Notes: generated by a model not told the origin, from the letters alone. Counted from the stretch's first letter, positions 51,777-61,733 are shown. The stretch is 64,000 bases of DNA from Chryseobacterium hagamense (GCF_007991455.1 NZ_BJYJ01000013.1:1-64000); one strand, 5' to 3'. Numbers and translations: made by a program.

Positions 51777-53633
51777 TTATTTCAATTCAATAATCATCGA
51801 TGTTTTAGCAGGAACGACGAAATCAGTTTTGACGGAGAATTCTTTTCCTGAAATGATATCTTTTCCTGTTGTAAACTGGTTAAGCGATTCTGCAAAATGT
51901 TTAATGTCAACGGTTTTTTCCTGGTCATTGTTATTGAGAACCACCATGACGCTTTCTCTGTCGTTATACCTGAAATAGACAAAAACATTATCCCGGGGAA
52001 CGAAGTTTTTGGTTTTCCCTGTATGGATGACATCCTTCCCCTTTCTCCAGTTCAGCAGTTTCTGCGTGAATTGGTAAAATTCTTTCTGGTCCGCGGTCTG
52101 GGATGAAGGATTAAAGGCATTTTGCTGATCGGTTTTCCATCCGCCGGGAAAATCCCTTCTGATGTCGGCATCACCACCTTTGTTTTTATCGCCGCGCATT
52201 CCTACTTCGGAACCGTAATAGATCTGGGGAATTCCACGGACGGTAGAAATCACGGTTAGTCCCAGCTTGTAAGCTTTCGGGTCGGCATTGAAGATTTCGT
52301 TCCACCGTTCGGTATCGTGGTTTTCAAAAAAGACCATGACGTTGTTGATGTCCGGATACAGGAAATCGCTGGCCAGACTGTTGTAAATCCGGCTCATCCC
52401 GCTGTCCCAGCCGTCCTTTTCTCTGATGGCTTTAGGCAGATCGCCGTACAGCATAAAATCCATCACGGACGGAAGATGGGAATTGTAATGGGCAGCTTCC
52501 CCGGTTTTGGAATCCTTCTGCCAGGCGGAAATATAGGCCGGACTGCTGAGCCAGGTTTCCCCTACAATGTTGAACTTCGGATATTCATCGGTGATGGCTT
52601 TGGCCCATTGGGCCATGGCTTCTTTGTCGTTATACGGATAGGTATCTACACGGAACCCGCCGAGCTCGGCATATTCGATCCACCAGATGGCGTTTTGGGT
52701 AAGGTATTTTAATACCAGCGGATTGCTTTGGTTGATGTCCGGCATTGTTGTGTCAAACCATCCGTCCAAAGCGGTCTGCTTATCAATTTCCGAAGCATTG
52801 GTATCGAACTGGGTGGTCGTTTTGTAGTTGGACCGTTTAAAGCCTTTCTCTTCATCGCTAAAGGTATGGATCCAGTCTTTGGTCGGGAGGTCTTTGATGA
52901 GCCAATGGGAAATTCCCCAGTGGTTGGTCACATAGTCCATTACCAGCATCATTTTCCGTTGGTTGAGCTTTTGGGAGAGTTCCCGGTACTCTTCGTTGGT
53001 ACCATAGCGGCCGTCAATTTTGTAGAGGTCGGTCTGGGCATAGCCATGGTAGGAATAAACTTTCTCGTTGTCTTCATTCACCGGGGTGAGCCAGACTGAG
53101 GTGGCGCCTAAGTTCTGAATGTAATCGAGATTGTTGATGATTCCCCTGAGGTCTCCGCCGTGTCGTCCGTTGGGAAGGCTGCGGTTGGCTTTTTCCGTAA
53201 GATCGGGCCTGGAATCATTTTTTTCATCACCGTTGGCAAAGCGGTCGGGCATGATGAGGTACATGACGTCTTTTGAGGTGAACGATTCCCGGTTGGCAGA
53301 GTTTGGGTGTCTCTCTTTCAGTTCATACGTATAGGAACCTACTTTTTTCCTGCCGTTTTTGATGGTAATATTGAATTTCGGAACGTTGATCTCGTTGGTG
53401 TTCACGGTTACAAAAACGTAATTCGGGTTTTCTACTTTGCGGATCTCTTTGGCCTGAATGCCGTCAGAAAGTTCGATTTCATTATTGGCAATATTTTTCC
53501 CGTAAACCAGGATCTGAAGCTCCGGGTTTTTCATTCCTTTCCACCAGAATGCCGGTTCTACGCGGTCCAGCGCTTTCTGGGAAAATGCCAGAGACGCCAT
53601 GGAAACGGCAAAGGTGAGGTATATTTTTTTCAT
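51777..53633 (-). CDS. GH13 alpha-amylase / neopullulanase-like enzyme
   Basis: 618 residues. Signal peptide to about residue 18. A beta-sandwich N-domain (about 22-110, cyclomaltodextrinase type) precedes the (beta/alpha)8 barrel with nucleophile Asp330 (GFRVDTYPY), acid/base Glu359 (VGETW) and transition-state Asp440 (ENHDTER). A C-terminal beta domain ends KTSMIIELK. It cuts internal alpha-1,4 bonds of maltodextrins, probably in the periplasm like SusA. Part of the Sus-like operon; a GC-rich repeat and terminator separate it from GH97. Confidence 0.93.
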   Translation of the reverse strand: MKKIYLTFAVSMASLAFSQKALDRVEPAFWWKGMKNPELQILVYGKNIANNEIELSDGIQAKEIRKVENPNYVFVTVNTNEINVPKFNITIKNGRKKVGSYTYELKERHPNSANRESFTSKDVMYLIMPDRFANGDEKNDSRPDLTEKANRSLPNGRHGGDLRGIINNLDYIQNLGATSVWLTPVNEDNEKVYSYHGYAQTDLYKIDGRYGTNEEYRELSQKLNQRKMMLVMDYVTNHWGISHWLIKDLPTKDWIHTFSDEEKGFKRSNYKTTTQFDTNASEIDKQTALDGWFDTTMPDINQSNPLVLKYLTQNAIWWIEYAELGGFRVDTYPYNDKEAMAQWAKAITDEYPKFNIVGETWLSSPAYISAWQKDSKTGEAAHYNSHLPSVMDFMLYGDLPKAIREKDGWDSGMSRIYNSLASDFLYPDINNVMVFFENHDTERWNEIFNADPKAYKLGLTVISTVRGIPQIYYGSEVGMRGDKNKGGDADIRRDFPGGWKTDQQNAFNPSSQTADQKEFYQFTQKLLNWRKGKDVIHTGKTKNFVPRDNVFVYFRYNDRESVMVVLNNNDQEKTVDIKHFAESLNQFTTGKDIISGKEFSVKTDFVVPAKTSMIIELK

Positions 53634-53748
53634 ATTTTACTATAGTTGAATCAGTGTTGTTTTGAAAATACTGCTGATTTTTTATTTCCGTACTCCTGAA
53701 TTGATCCGGATGTATTTTCACGAGGGTTTCTTAAAAAACTCTCCGCCC

Positions 53749-53838
53749 ATAGCCCCGATCGCAGCGGTTACCCCACAGCGGGGACGGCCATGCGGCGGCG
53801 CGAGGAGTATGAGCGGAGAGCGGGAAAAAGCTCCTGAA
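53749..53838 (+). repeat. GC-rich dispersed repeat family C, copy 2
   Basis: GCAGCGGTTACCCCACAGCG, GGGACGGCCATGCGGCGGCG, CGAGGAGTATGAGCGGAGAG. Same orientation as copy 1 at 38388 and likewise just downstream of a minus-strand gene's terminator region. Confidence 0.75.
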
Positions 53839-53861
53839 AAACAATGGTCTTCAGGAGGCTT
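53827..53861 (-). terminator. Intrinsic terminator after the GH97 gene
   Basis: On the minus strand CTCCTGAA / TTCAGGAG with a 12-base loop, followed by CTTTTTCC. Confidence 0.7.
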
Positions 53862-53864
53862 CTC

Positions 53865-56021
53865 TTATTTCACCGGCTTCGCAGAGATGGCAAAACCACC
53901 GCTTCTTACCATGTTGACCCTGATCTTAGATTTGCTGGTAACCGTCTTTTTGTAGATGTTGTAGCTTTGAGGATTGTTGACATAATCCGCATCCTTTCCG
54001 TCTTCATATACCGTTACTTCATATTTACGGCCTTTGTCGAGGAACGAGAAATCCACGGTGTATTCGCGCTTGTTTTCATCGGTAATTCCACCTACGAACC
54101 AGTCTTCGGTACCTTTGGCTTTCCGGGCCGTGATGATGTAGTCTCCCGGCTCGGCAGATAAGATCCTGGTATCGTCCCAGTCGGCGGCAACGTCTTTAAT
54201 GAACTGGAAAGCATCCATGTGGCGTTTGTAGTTTTCCGGCAAGTCGGCGGCCATCTGCAGCGGCATGTACATCACGACATACAGGGCCAGCTGTTTGGCC
54301 AGGGTGGTTTTTACGAAACGTTTGTCGCCCGGGAAATAGTAATCCAGTTTGGTCTGGAAAATTCCCGGTGTGTAGTCCATCGGTCCGCCCATCCATCGGG
54401 TAAACGGAAGAATGGTCTGGTGATCGGGGTTGTTTCCGGCAAAGGCTTCAAACTCGGTTCCCCTTGCGGCTTCGGCGGAAATCCAGTTCGGGTAGGTCCT
54501 GCTTTCCCCGCCCGGACGAACGGATTCATGGGAGTTGACCATGATTTTATACTCGTTGGCTTTTTGGGCAATCCTGTAGAAATGGTTGATGGTCCATTGG
54601 GAATAATGGTGCTCGCCTCTCGGAATAATATCGCCGACATAACCGGTTTTTACCGCGTCATAGCCGTAATCATTCATCAGCTTGAAGGCTTTATCCGCCC
54701 ATCTTTCGTAATTGGTGGCGGAACCGGAGGTCTCATGGTGCATGATGAGCTTCATGCCTTTGGAGTGGGCATAGTCGTTCAAAGCTTTGATATCGAAATC
54801 CGGGTACGGTGTAATGAAATCAAAGACAAATTCCTTGGAATGTCCGAACCAGTCTTCCCAGCCCACGTTCCAGCCTTCAATCAACAGGCCTTTGAAGCCG
54901 TTCTCTGCAGCGAAATCGATGTATTCTTTTACTTTTGTCGTATTCGCGGCATGTTTTCCATTTGGGGTCAACTTTGAGAAATCCGTTACACCGATGTGCA
55001 CGTTTTCCGCAGTAGAATACGCCCACTGGGATTTCCCGATGATCATTTCCCACCATACGCCCATGTATTTGGTCGGGTGAATATATGAGGTGTCGGTATA
55101 TTTGGTCGGTTCGTTGAGGTTGAACATCATTTTGGAACCTAATACTTCTTCCGCTTTCGGAGAAACGATGATGGTTCTCCACGGAGATACGGAGGACGTC
55201 TGGATATAGCCTTTCGCACCCTGACGGTCCGGAGTCAGATGCGTTTTGAATTTGAAATTCACGGCGTCCACTTCGAGGTTGGAAGCCGGATAGTCCAGTA
55301 CGGCCGCTTCTCCAAGGTTTACGTATAAAGGCTCTTTTCCTTCTCTCTTCAGCATCAGCGGCGACTGTACCGCATTCGGCACCATCTGCTGGGAAGCATT
55401 GCTGTCGAATGAACTCGGCCATCTGGCCGGGATTTCAGAAATCTTCGTGGTCTGCGGCTGGTATTCCTGCGAATCGTAGTCGGCAGCAATCCACCAGGCT
55501 TTCATATCGGTCGGGAAATCGATTTCGGAATCTTCTTCGCGGATGACAAAATAGTTCAGGTTTTTCTGCTGCGGAAATTCGTAACGGAATCCAAGCCCGT
55601 CGTTAAACAGCCTGAATTTAACGACGATATCCCGGTCGGTGGCATCCTGATGCAGGGTTACCGCCAGCTCGTTGTAGTTATTGATATAATTTTTCTTTTC
55701 GCCCAGTACCGGCTGCCAGGTTTCGTTTTTAGAATCCCTGGTTTCCGTTTTTTTGGAAAAGCCGTTGTTGAGATCGAATTTCGCATCTTCCGGCTTGGCG
55801 ATTTCCGACGCAAATTTAATGGCCGTATCCTTGAATAACCTCAGCCCCAGTTTCGAGTCTTCCACGACCACGGCGCCGTTGTATTTCAGGTTGTAATAGG
55901 GTACGCCCTGCTTCAATTGGAAATCCATCCGGAATTTTCCGTCCGGCGACTGTAAAGTCTGTGCGTTCACTCCTGCAAACATCATTGAGAACAAGACCGC
56001 CCCCATCGTAATTTTCTTCAT
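53865..56021 (-). CDS. susB: GH97 alpha-glucosidase (SusB-type, inverting)
   Basis: 718 residues from the ATG at 56021, which gives a proper signal peptide (MKKITMGAVLFSMMFAGVNA); an ATG at 56072 adds 17 residues. Residues matching the inverting GH97 site of Bacteroides SusB are present with a constant offset of nine: Glu430 (HHETSG), Glu499 (NSHESVRP) and Glu523 (RGTEFEAF). Domains are N-terminal beta-sandwich, catalytic barrel (about 300-590) and C-terminal beta domain. It releases glucose from maltodextrins in the periplasm. Part of the Sus-like operon. Confidence 0.94.
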   Translation of the reverse strand: MKKITMGAVLFSMMFAGVNAQTLQSPDGKFRMDFQLKQGVPYYNLKYNGAVVVEDSKLGLRLFKDTAIKFASEIAKPEDAKFDLNNGFSKKTETRDSKNETWQPVLGEKKNYINNYNELAVTLHQDATDRDIVVKFRLFNDGLGFRYEFPQQKNLNYFVIREEDSEIDFPTDMKAWWIAADYDSQEYQPQTTKISEIPARWPSSFDSNASQQMVPNAVQSPLMLKREGKEPLYVNLGEAAVLDYPASNLEVDAVNFKFKTHLTPDRQGAKGYIQTSSVSPWRTIIVSPKAEEVLGSKMMFNLNEPTKYTDTSYIHPTKYMGVWWEMIIGKSQWAYSTAENVHIGVTDFSKLTPNGKHAANTTKVKEYIDFAAENGFKGLLIEGWNVGWEDWFGHSKEFVFDFITPYPDFDIKALNDYAHSKGMKLIMHHETSGSATNYERWADKAFKLMNDYGYDAVKTGYVGDIIPRGEHHYSQWTINHFYRIAQKANEYKIMVNSHESVRPGGESRTYPNWISAEAARGTEFEAFAGNNPDHQTILPFTRWMGGPMDYTPGIFQTKLDYYFPGDKRFVKTTLAKQLALYVVMYMPLQMAADLPENYKRHMDAFQFIKDVAADWDDTRILSAEPGDYIITARKAKGTEDWFVGGITDENKREYTVDFSFLDKGRKYEVTVYEDGKDADYVNNPQSYNIYKKTVTSKSKIRVNMVRSGGFAISAKPVK

Positions 56022-56044
56022 AATGACTATTCTAAGTTTAAAAA

Positions 56045-56078
56045 TAAAAAAAGTGCTGCTTGCGAGCAACACTTTTAA
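56045..56078 (-). terminator. Hairpin terminator between susE and GH97
   Basis: On the minus strand AAGTGTTGCT / AGCAGCACTT (one mismatch) with loop CGCA, followed by TTTTTTT. It may lower transcription of the enzyme genes relative to susCDE. Confidence 0.75.
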
Positions 56079-56093
56079 AAAATATATATGCGC

Positions 56094-57167
56094 TTATTTC
56101 TTGATGAAAATATATCTGCCATCCAGATCGTTAAAATAAACATCGTAATTCCCCGCTTCATTAATAGGGATATTCCCTCCGCCTAACTGTCCGATACCGG
56201 AAAAAGGCGTGGTATTTCCCCAATTGGTTCCCCAGTCATTATTGGCCCTGAATTTTGCTTCTCCGACGGTTAATGCAACATTTGAAATTTTCCAGAGGTG
56301 AGGATTTGCTGCAGAGGCCGTCATATCCTGATCGCTGTTCCACCCGTCCGGTGTAGACGATCCGATGATTCCGATGGTAGGATAAACAGCCCCTGACGCT
56401 GAAGACGGTGTCAGGGAGTAAGTCTTTGCATTGATATCGATCTGAAAAGTATAGTATCCCGCCGTTGTAATATTGAAAGAGCCGGGTTCGTTCGATCCGT
56501 CTTCATTACTGGCCGCTACCAGACTGCCGTTCAGGCCCCACTGAGGATGCCAGACTCCAAGCTTTTCAAGTAATTTGAACGCCCCTGCCGAGAAATAACC
56601 TCTGAAATAAAATTTATTCACGTTATCCGGATCCCGGAAAAGGGCCTTGTTGTTATTATTGTTGTTCCAGTCCGCTTCTGTAGCATTTCCTACCAGATAC
56701 AGATTTTTCAGACTGACGAAAGGCGTGACTTTCATAGTAACCACATTCGAGTAATAATTGGTATTCGAACTGAAAGAGGATTTAAGTCTTACCTCAACAT
56801 CCGTTGCTTCCCCGGCTTTGGCTCCTGAAGCAATCAGGAAATCATTAAGTACTTTATGGGTAATCGCAAGGGTTTTATCTGACTTAGGCGCACTTACCTG
56901 CTGGGATTTACTGAAATTATGTCCTTTCAGATCGATTTCAATAAAATATTGAGGGATAGCTACGGCCTGATCAAATACAGGTGGGGAATAGGTAAATTTC
57001 ACAGCTTCTGCAGCAGGCGTTGAATTATTGAGAACCAGCACGCTATTATCCGCAGATAGTGTTCCTTTAACCGCTTCATTCATAACTACCTGATCATCTT
57101 CTCCCGTACAGGAAAACATGAGCATAAACAGCATGGAAGACCATATAATTTTTAGTGTATTTTTCAT
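56094..57167 (-). CDS. susE: SusE-like surface starch-binding lipoprotein
   Basis: 357 residues. Lipobox MFSC gives Cys20, followed by TGEDDQ, the acidic signal for surface export. Residues 35-150 match the SusE/SusF immunoglobulin-like N-domain (FTYSPPVFDQAVAIPQYFIE region). Two carbohydrate-binding repeats follow, starting LYLVGNATEADWN and TIGIIGSSTPDGWNSDQDM; each ends with a strand pair. It holds starch at the cell surface. It follows susD by 20 bp. Confidence 0.9.
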   Translation of the reverse strand: MKNTLKIIWSSMLFMLMFSCTGEDDQVVMNEAVKGTLSADNSVLVLNNSTPAAEAVKFTYSPPVFDQAVAIPQYFIEIDLKGHNFSKSQQVSAPKSDKTLAITHKVLNDFLIASGAKAGEATDVEVRLKSSFSSNTNYYSNVVTMKVTPFVSLKNLYLVGNATEADWNNNNNNKALFRDPDNVNKFYFRGYFSAGAFKLLEKLGVWHPQWGLNGSLVAASNEDGSNEPGSFNITTAGYYTFQIDINAKTYSLTPSSASGAVYPTIGIIGSSTPDGWNSDQDMTASAANPHLWKISNVALTVGEAKFRANNDWGTNWGNTTPFSGIGQLGGGNIPINEAGNYDVYFNDLDGRYIFIKK

Positions 57168-57187
57168 TTTCTAGATTGATTTAAAAA

Positions 57188-58747
57188 TTAGAAACCAGGA
57201 TTTTGGGTCAAATTAGGATTCGACTGAAGTGCCGAACTCGGTATCGGGAATACTTTGTAATTATCCGAAATGGAAACTCCGTTTTTCACGCCTCCTTTCC
57301 ATGGCCAGAGATAGGATCCTCCCGTAAATTTTCCGAATCTGATCAAATCCTGTCTTCTCATTCCTTCAAAGTTCAGTTCTCTTGCTCTTTCATCCAAAAG
57401 ATTATCAAGAGTAAGTGTACCTAATGGTAATGCAGAAGATCTGGCCCTTACCTGATTTACATAAGTAAGACCCTGGGCAACCGTAGTTCCGGAAGCGCCT
57501 CTTAGTGCGCATTCAGCATACATCAGATAGACATCTGCCAATCTGAATAATGGGAAATCCGTTGAGGAATAGTCTGTTGCTCCACCAGTACCGTTAGAAT
57601 CCTTATTCCAGAATTTATCTGAAGGCAATCCGTCCGTCCATGCTTTATAGTCGTTCATTTCCCAATTATGGCCTTGTGTCCAGAACAGTTTTGCTCTTTT
57701 ATCAGGACTGGCCTGAAGATCGGCAATACTGTTTCCGAATAAACCATACCATGCTTTTGTAGCCCTGTGCCCGGCCCAGCCTTGTTTGGCACCGAAATCA
57801 GCAGGAACCATGGTGTCCGTACTAATGCTTCCGTTAACCAGATACGTCGTATTTCCGAAACTCTGGCTGGATACCGCATCTGCGATCAGCGGAAATATGA
57901 TTTCTTTGGAAGTGTTGTTATCTGATGAAAAATTCTTTCTTATATTGGATTCCAGCTGATAACCTCCTTCATTTATGATTTTATTGAGGTAGGTGGCTGC
58001 ATCATTATATCTTGCTGTTCCGGTGTAGACTTCGGCGTTAAGATATAGTTTAGCCAGCAGCATCCTTGCGCAGGCTTTATTTGCCCTTCCGTAAGAGTTG
58101 GTTACCGGTAACGTTGCTTCAATGGCCAAAAGCTCGCTTTCCACATAGTTGAAAAGATCCTTTCTTGAAGATTCGGGCAACGGTGCGGCAGTGTTGAAAT
58201 TCTGGTCATTCACCAATACTCCTTTTCCAAACAGGTCGATCAGATAATAATAGGACAAAGACCTCAGGAACCTCAATTCGTCAACTACCTGGTTCTTGTT
58301 GGCATAATTCACCTGGTCGCTTTTCATGATAAGGATCAGGTTGGTAGCCTGCGGAACCGTATAGTAAATCCGGTCGTATACGTATTTAAAAAACTTATTG
58401 TTTGAAGTCCAGTTTGAAGTGGTGGTCAACTGATCCAACCCGTTGTCTCCCCATCTGTTCTTCATGTCGTCAGCAGTAAAATCCTGCAGGTTCACCAATC
58501 CTCTTACGAACGGCGATTCTCCCGGATCGGCTCCCGAGATATCGGATTTATCGGGGCCCTCCACACTGGAAAGCGCAAAACTGGCATATAGCCTCGAAAG
58601 AAGACCTTCTACGGCGTTCGGATCTGCTGCCAGGAGGTTTGCCAAAGTCTGCTCTACCTTCGGCTGTGTATCCAGGTCATTTATACAGGCCGTATTTACA
58701 GCAAGGAATGTTAAAAGGGCCAGTACTTTATATTTGGTATTTTTCAT
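57188..58747 (-). CDS. susD: SusD/RagB-family surface glycan-binding lipoprotein
   Basis: 519 residues. Signal peptide with lipobox VNTAC (Cys21). Helical TPR-type repeats and the C-terminal LDERARELNFEGMRRQDLIR block are hallmarks of SusD. The end, SALQSNPNLTQNPGF, is the usual family finish. It captures glucan chains and forms the lid of the SusC barrel. It starts 11 bp after the susC stop codon. Confidence 0.95.
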   Translation of the reverse strand: MKNTKYKVLALLTFLAVNTACINDLDTQPKVEQTLANLLAADPNAVEGLLSRLYASFALSSVEGPDKSDISGADPGESPFVRGLVNLQDFTADDMKNRWGDNGLDQLTTTSNWTSNNKFFKYVYDRIYYTVPQATNLILIMKSDQVNYANKNQVVDELRFLRSLSYYYLIDLFGKGVLVNDQNFNTAAPLPESSRKDLFNYVESELLAIEATLPVTNSYGRANKACARMLLAKLYLNAEVYTGTARYNDAATYLNKIINEGGYQLESNIRKNFSSDNNTSKEIIFPLIADAVSSQSFGNTTYLVNGSISTDTMVPADFGAKQGWAGHRATKAWYGLFGNSIADLQASPDKRAKLFWTQGHNWEMNDYKAWTDGLPSDKFWNKDSNGTGGATDYSSTDFPLFRLADVYLMYAECALRGASGTTVAQGLTYVNQVRARSSALPLGTLTLDNLLDERARELNFEGMRRQDLIRFGKFTGGSYLWPWKGGVKNGVSISDNYKVFPIPSSALQSNPNLTQNPGF

Positions 58748-58758
58748 TTTGGTATTTT

Positions 58759-61617
58759 TTAAAAATTAAAGTTAAATCCGACGGTATAGATTCTCGGTCT
58801 CGGATAAAAATTGTTATCAATGCCCGAAAAATTTTCAGGATCCTGGCCCGAATAATCAGTCCATGTATACACGTTATTTACAGAGGCATATACTCGCACA
58901 TTGGTACTTTTAAATACATTTTTAAATAAATAGCCCACTGTCACATTGTCCAGTTTCAGGAAAGAAGCATCTTCAAGGAAATAATCCGATAAATACAGGT
59001 TATCCGAAATGGTAAACGGCGAATCTGCGGTAGAAGCCAGCGTATTGTTCAGGTTTAATGAATTTGAAGGAATGGTAGCGCTTTTCAGGCCCTGGGCAAT
59101 CCTTCTCGTGTTGTACATAAGCCCGCCGATCTGTCCGCGGAACGCTGCATTAAGGTCCCAGTTTTTATAGTTGACTGTTGTGCTGAACCCGTAAGTCCAC
59201 CGCGGCCTGATCGCTTTAAAGTATTTATCGTCGTCATTGATGACCCCGTCATTATTCCGGTCAACGTATACATTATCAAGAGGCTTTCCGTTTGCGTCAT
59301 AAACCTGTTGCAGTACCCATGCAGAATAAGGCTGCCCGCCCACCACATTGGTGGCCAGCTTTACCCCCGTTCCTACCGGTAATGTGCTTTCCAGAACCTG
59401 GATGTTTTTAACATCTCCCAGGTCTAAAATTTTGGAATCGTTATACCCGAAGTTTCCGGATACAGACCAGCTGGTAGTTTCATTTTTTACGGGAATGACG
59501 GTTAGATTAAGCTCGACCCCTTTATTTTCCAGGGAACCGACGTTTTTCGTAAACTCATTGGTAAGACCCTGTCCCGGCGGCAAAGTTACTTTTGCTAAAA
59601 GATTGGTTGTTTTTCTTTGATAAACATCAACGCTACCTGATATTCTTTCCTGTCTGAAAAATGAGAAATCAATTCCCCCGTTCCATGTTTCTGCAGTTTC
59701 CCAGCTTAAGCCCGGATTAAACGGTAATGCACTATAAGTACCCACTCCCGGAAAATACTGTGAATTGGTTCCTCCGATTGAAAAATATGCACTGGAAGGA
59801 TAATATCCTGCTACGTTCGTGATATCGGCATTACCGGTCCTACCCCATCCCAGCCTGAGTTTAAGATCGTTTACGTTTGCAGATTCCTTTAAAAAGTCTT
59901 TATTTACCTTCCAGGCAAAACCAACTCCCGGGAAGTAGCCCCATCGTTCACCTTTCTGAAACAGTGAGGAAGCATCCGCCCTGAAATTCAGGGTGAATAA
60001 ATATTTATCGTAAAAATCAATATTGGCCCTTCCCAGGAACGACTGCAGATTGAGTACATTGTAGTATCGGTTGTTAGGGTTCAAAGGGGTTCCCGGATTC
60101 GGAACCCTCAGACCGCTGGCGTCATCGTACCGGTATTGGTCCTTATACCCGTCTTTTTTGAAATTCTGATAGGAATACCCTCCCTGAACCAGAAAATGCG
60201 AAAGAAAACCTGAATATCTTTTTTCATAGACGAGATAAGCGTCCATGGTCTGATTCACAATGGTCTGATTTTCGGCATAATCCACTCCCGGACTGAATAC
60301 ATAGTCATTAGGAATCAGAGCATTCTGCGGGTTCCTATAGGTAGCAACGGCGTTGTTGCTGAAAACCGTTTTCAGATCAGACTTGGAAGCTTCCAGTCCC
60401 AGGTTTACAATAGCCCGTAAATCGGGTAGGAAATGAAATTTATAATTGATTTCGGCATTTCCTAAAAACTTGGTTACTTTTTGAGGAGACTGCCGCTGGA
60501 GAAGAACTGCCAACGGGTTGCTCTGCCCCTGGATAAGATATTGGTTTCCTTTCGGCACAACGTTCTGGTAATACCCTCCGAACCTGTCATAAGGCTCGCC
60601 CGTTAAACCGGTTTCGGATACATAAACGGGTAAAGTAGGATTCATATTCAGTGCACCGCCGATTGCCGCTCCGTCATCAATGGCATTGAGCTTGGAAAAC
60701 AGTCCCTTCAAGCTGAAATCGATTTTCAGATGGTTGTCAAAGAACGTAGGCGTAATATTTAACCCTGCAGAAAACCTTTCGTAATCACTGGTCCTGATCA
60801 CTCCTTCCGTCCTGTTGTAGCCTAATGACAGCCGGGTAGGCACCTTATTGAATAAGCTTCCCGAAACACTCAGGTTGTTATCCGAAGAAACGGAATTCCG
60901 GTAAATGACTTTCTGCCAATCCGTATTATATATTTTTCCCGGTACCGTTTTATTATTTACGTCCCCTCCGACTCCTAAGAGATAATTGAAATCCGGATAG
61001 TTCTGATTGATAAAACGGGTAAATTCGCCGGCGTCCATGACGTCGATATACCTGCTTACCGTGCCTACGGAAACATAGGTATTCAGGTTTACCCTGAGCT
61101 TTCCGCCGCCTCTTTTGGTCTTGATGATGATTACCCCGTTGGATCCCCTGTTCCCGTAAATAGCGGTGGCAGATGCATCTTTCAATATGGAAAAAGATTC
61201 GATATCGTTCGGGTTGATCAGGTTCAGCGGATTGGCTACCCCCGCCGGGTTGCTGGTATCAAGCGGAACTCCGTCAATAACGATCAATGGGTTATTGTTG
61301 GCCGTAAAAGAGGATCCGCCTCTGATTCTGATATTCGGGGTGGCATCGGGCGAACCTCCGGAGTTGGTGATCCTTACCCCCGGGGCTTTCCCCGTAATCA
61401 GCTGATCTGCAGAAACAATCGCCCCTCTGTTGAATTCTTTTTCCGAGACCGCAGTAATGGAACCGGTTAGGTCAGATTTTTTCTGCCTGCCGTAACCGAC
61501 GAGTACCACCTCATCAATTTTTTTCTCCTTGGTTGTAGAGTCCGTCTGTGCATGGACCATTGCGCTGGCCAACAGGAAGGCAGGCGCAATTTTTAATACC
61601 GTTGTAAAGTTTTTCAC
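58759..61617 (-). CDS. susC: SusC/RagA-family TonB-dependent glycan importer
   Basis: 952 residues. Signal peptide to about residue 24 (SAMVHAQ). The SusC plug motif EVVLVGYGRQKKSDLTGSI begins at about residue 36, followed by ITNSGGSPDATPNIRIRGGS and FSILKDASATAIYGNRGSNG. The barrel ends with the C-terminal aromatic strand IYTVGFNFNF. Unlike most SusC proteins there is no CarboxypepD_reg-like domain of about 80 residues between signal peptide and plug. It passes maltodextrins through the outer membrane with TonB energy. First gene of the locus. Confidence 0.95.
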   Translation of the reverse strand: MKNFTTVLKIAPAFLLASAMVHAQTDSTTKEKKIDEVVLVGYGRQKKSDLTGSITAVSEKEFNRGAIVSADQLITGKAPGVRITNSGGSPDATPNIRIRGGSSFTANNNPLIVIDGVPLDTSNPAGVANPLNLINPNDIESFSILKDASATAIYGNRGSNGVIIIKTKRGGGKLRVNLNTYVSVGTVSRYIDVMDAGEFTRFINQNYPDFNYLLGVGGDVNNKTVPGKIYNTDWQKVIYRNSVSSDNNLSVSGSLFNKVPTRLSLGYNRTEGVIRTSDYERFSAGLNITPTFFDNHLKIDFSLKGLFSKLNAIDDGAAIGGALNMNPTLPVYVSETGLTGEPYDRFGGYYQNVVPKGNQYLIQGQSNPLAVLLQRQSPQKVTKFLGNAEINYKFHFLPDLRAIVNLGLEASKSDLKTVFSNNAVATYRNPQNALIPNDYVFSPGVDYAENQTIVNQTMDAYLVYEKRYSGFLSHFLVQGGYSYQNFKKDGYKDQYRYDDASGLRVPNPGTPLNPNNRYYNVLNLQSFLGRANIDFYDKYLFTLNFRADASSLFQKGERWGYFPGVGFAWKVNKDFLKESANVNDLKLRLGWGRTGNADITNVAGYYPSSAYFSIGGTNSQYFPGVGTYSALPFNPGLSWETAETWNGGIDFSFFRQERISGSVDVYQRKTTNLLAKVTLPPGQGLTNEFTKNVGSLENKGVELNLTVIPVKNETTSWSVSGNFGYNDSKILDLGDVKNIQVLESTLPVGTGVKLATNVVGGQPYSAWVLQQVYDANGKPLDNVYVDRNNDGVINDDDKYFKAIRPRWTYGFSTTVNYKNWDLNAAFRGQIGGLMYNTRRIAQGLKSATIPSNSLNLNNTLASTADSPFTISDNLYLSDYFLEDASFLKLDNVTVGYLFKNVFKSTNVRVYASVNNVYTWTDYSGQDPENFSGIDNNFYPRPRIYTVGFNFNF

Positions 61618-61715
61618 AATATTATTTTTATATAGTTTCTTCGTACTTATCTTTTAGCCGAAAGGCCTGATGCAATTTATAAAAAAATTATAATTAACTT
61701 AATTTTAATTAAAAA

Positions 61716-61733
61716 TTACATAAATTTATGTAA
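61716..61733. promoter_or_regulatory. Perfect 18-bp palindrome upstream of susC
   Basis: TTACATAAATTTATGTAA, 99 nt upstream of the susC start, in an AT-rich tract. A candidate operator. Confidence 0.4.

Noticed and set aside
54219..54977. Plus-strand frame of 252 codons opposite the GH97 gene
   Set aside because: It mirrors a well-supported GH97 catalytic domain and has no start context, signal or motif.
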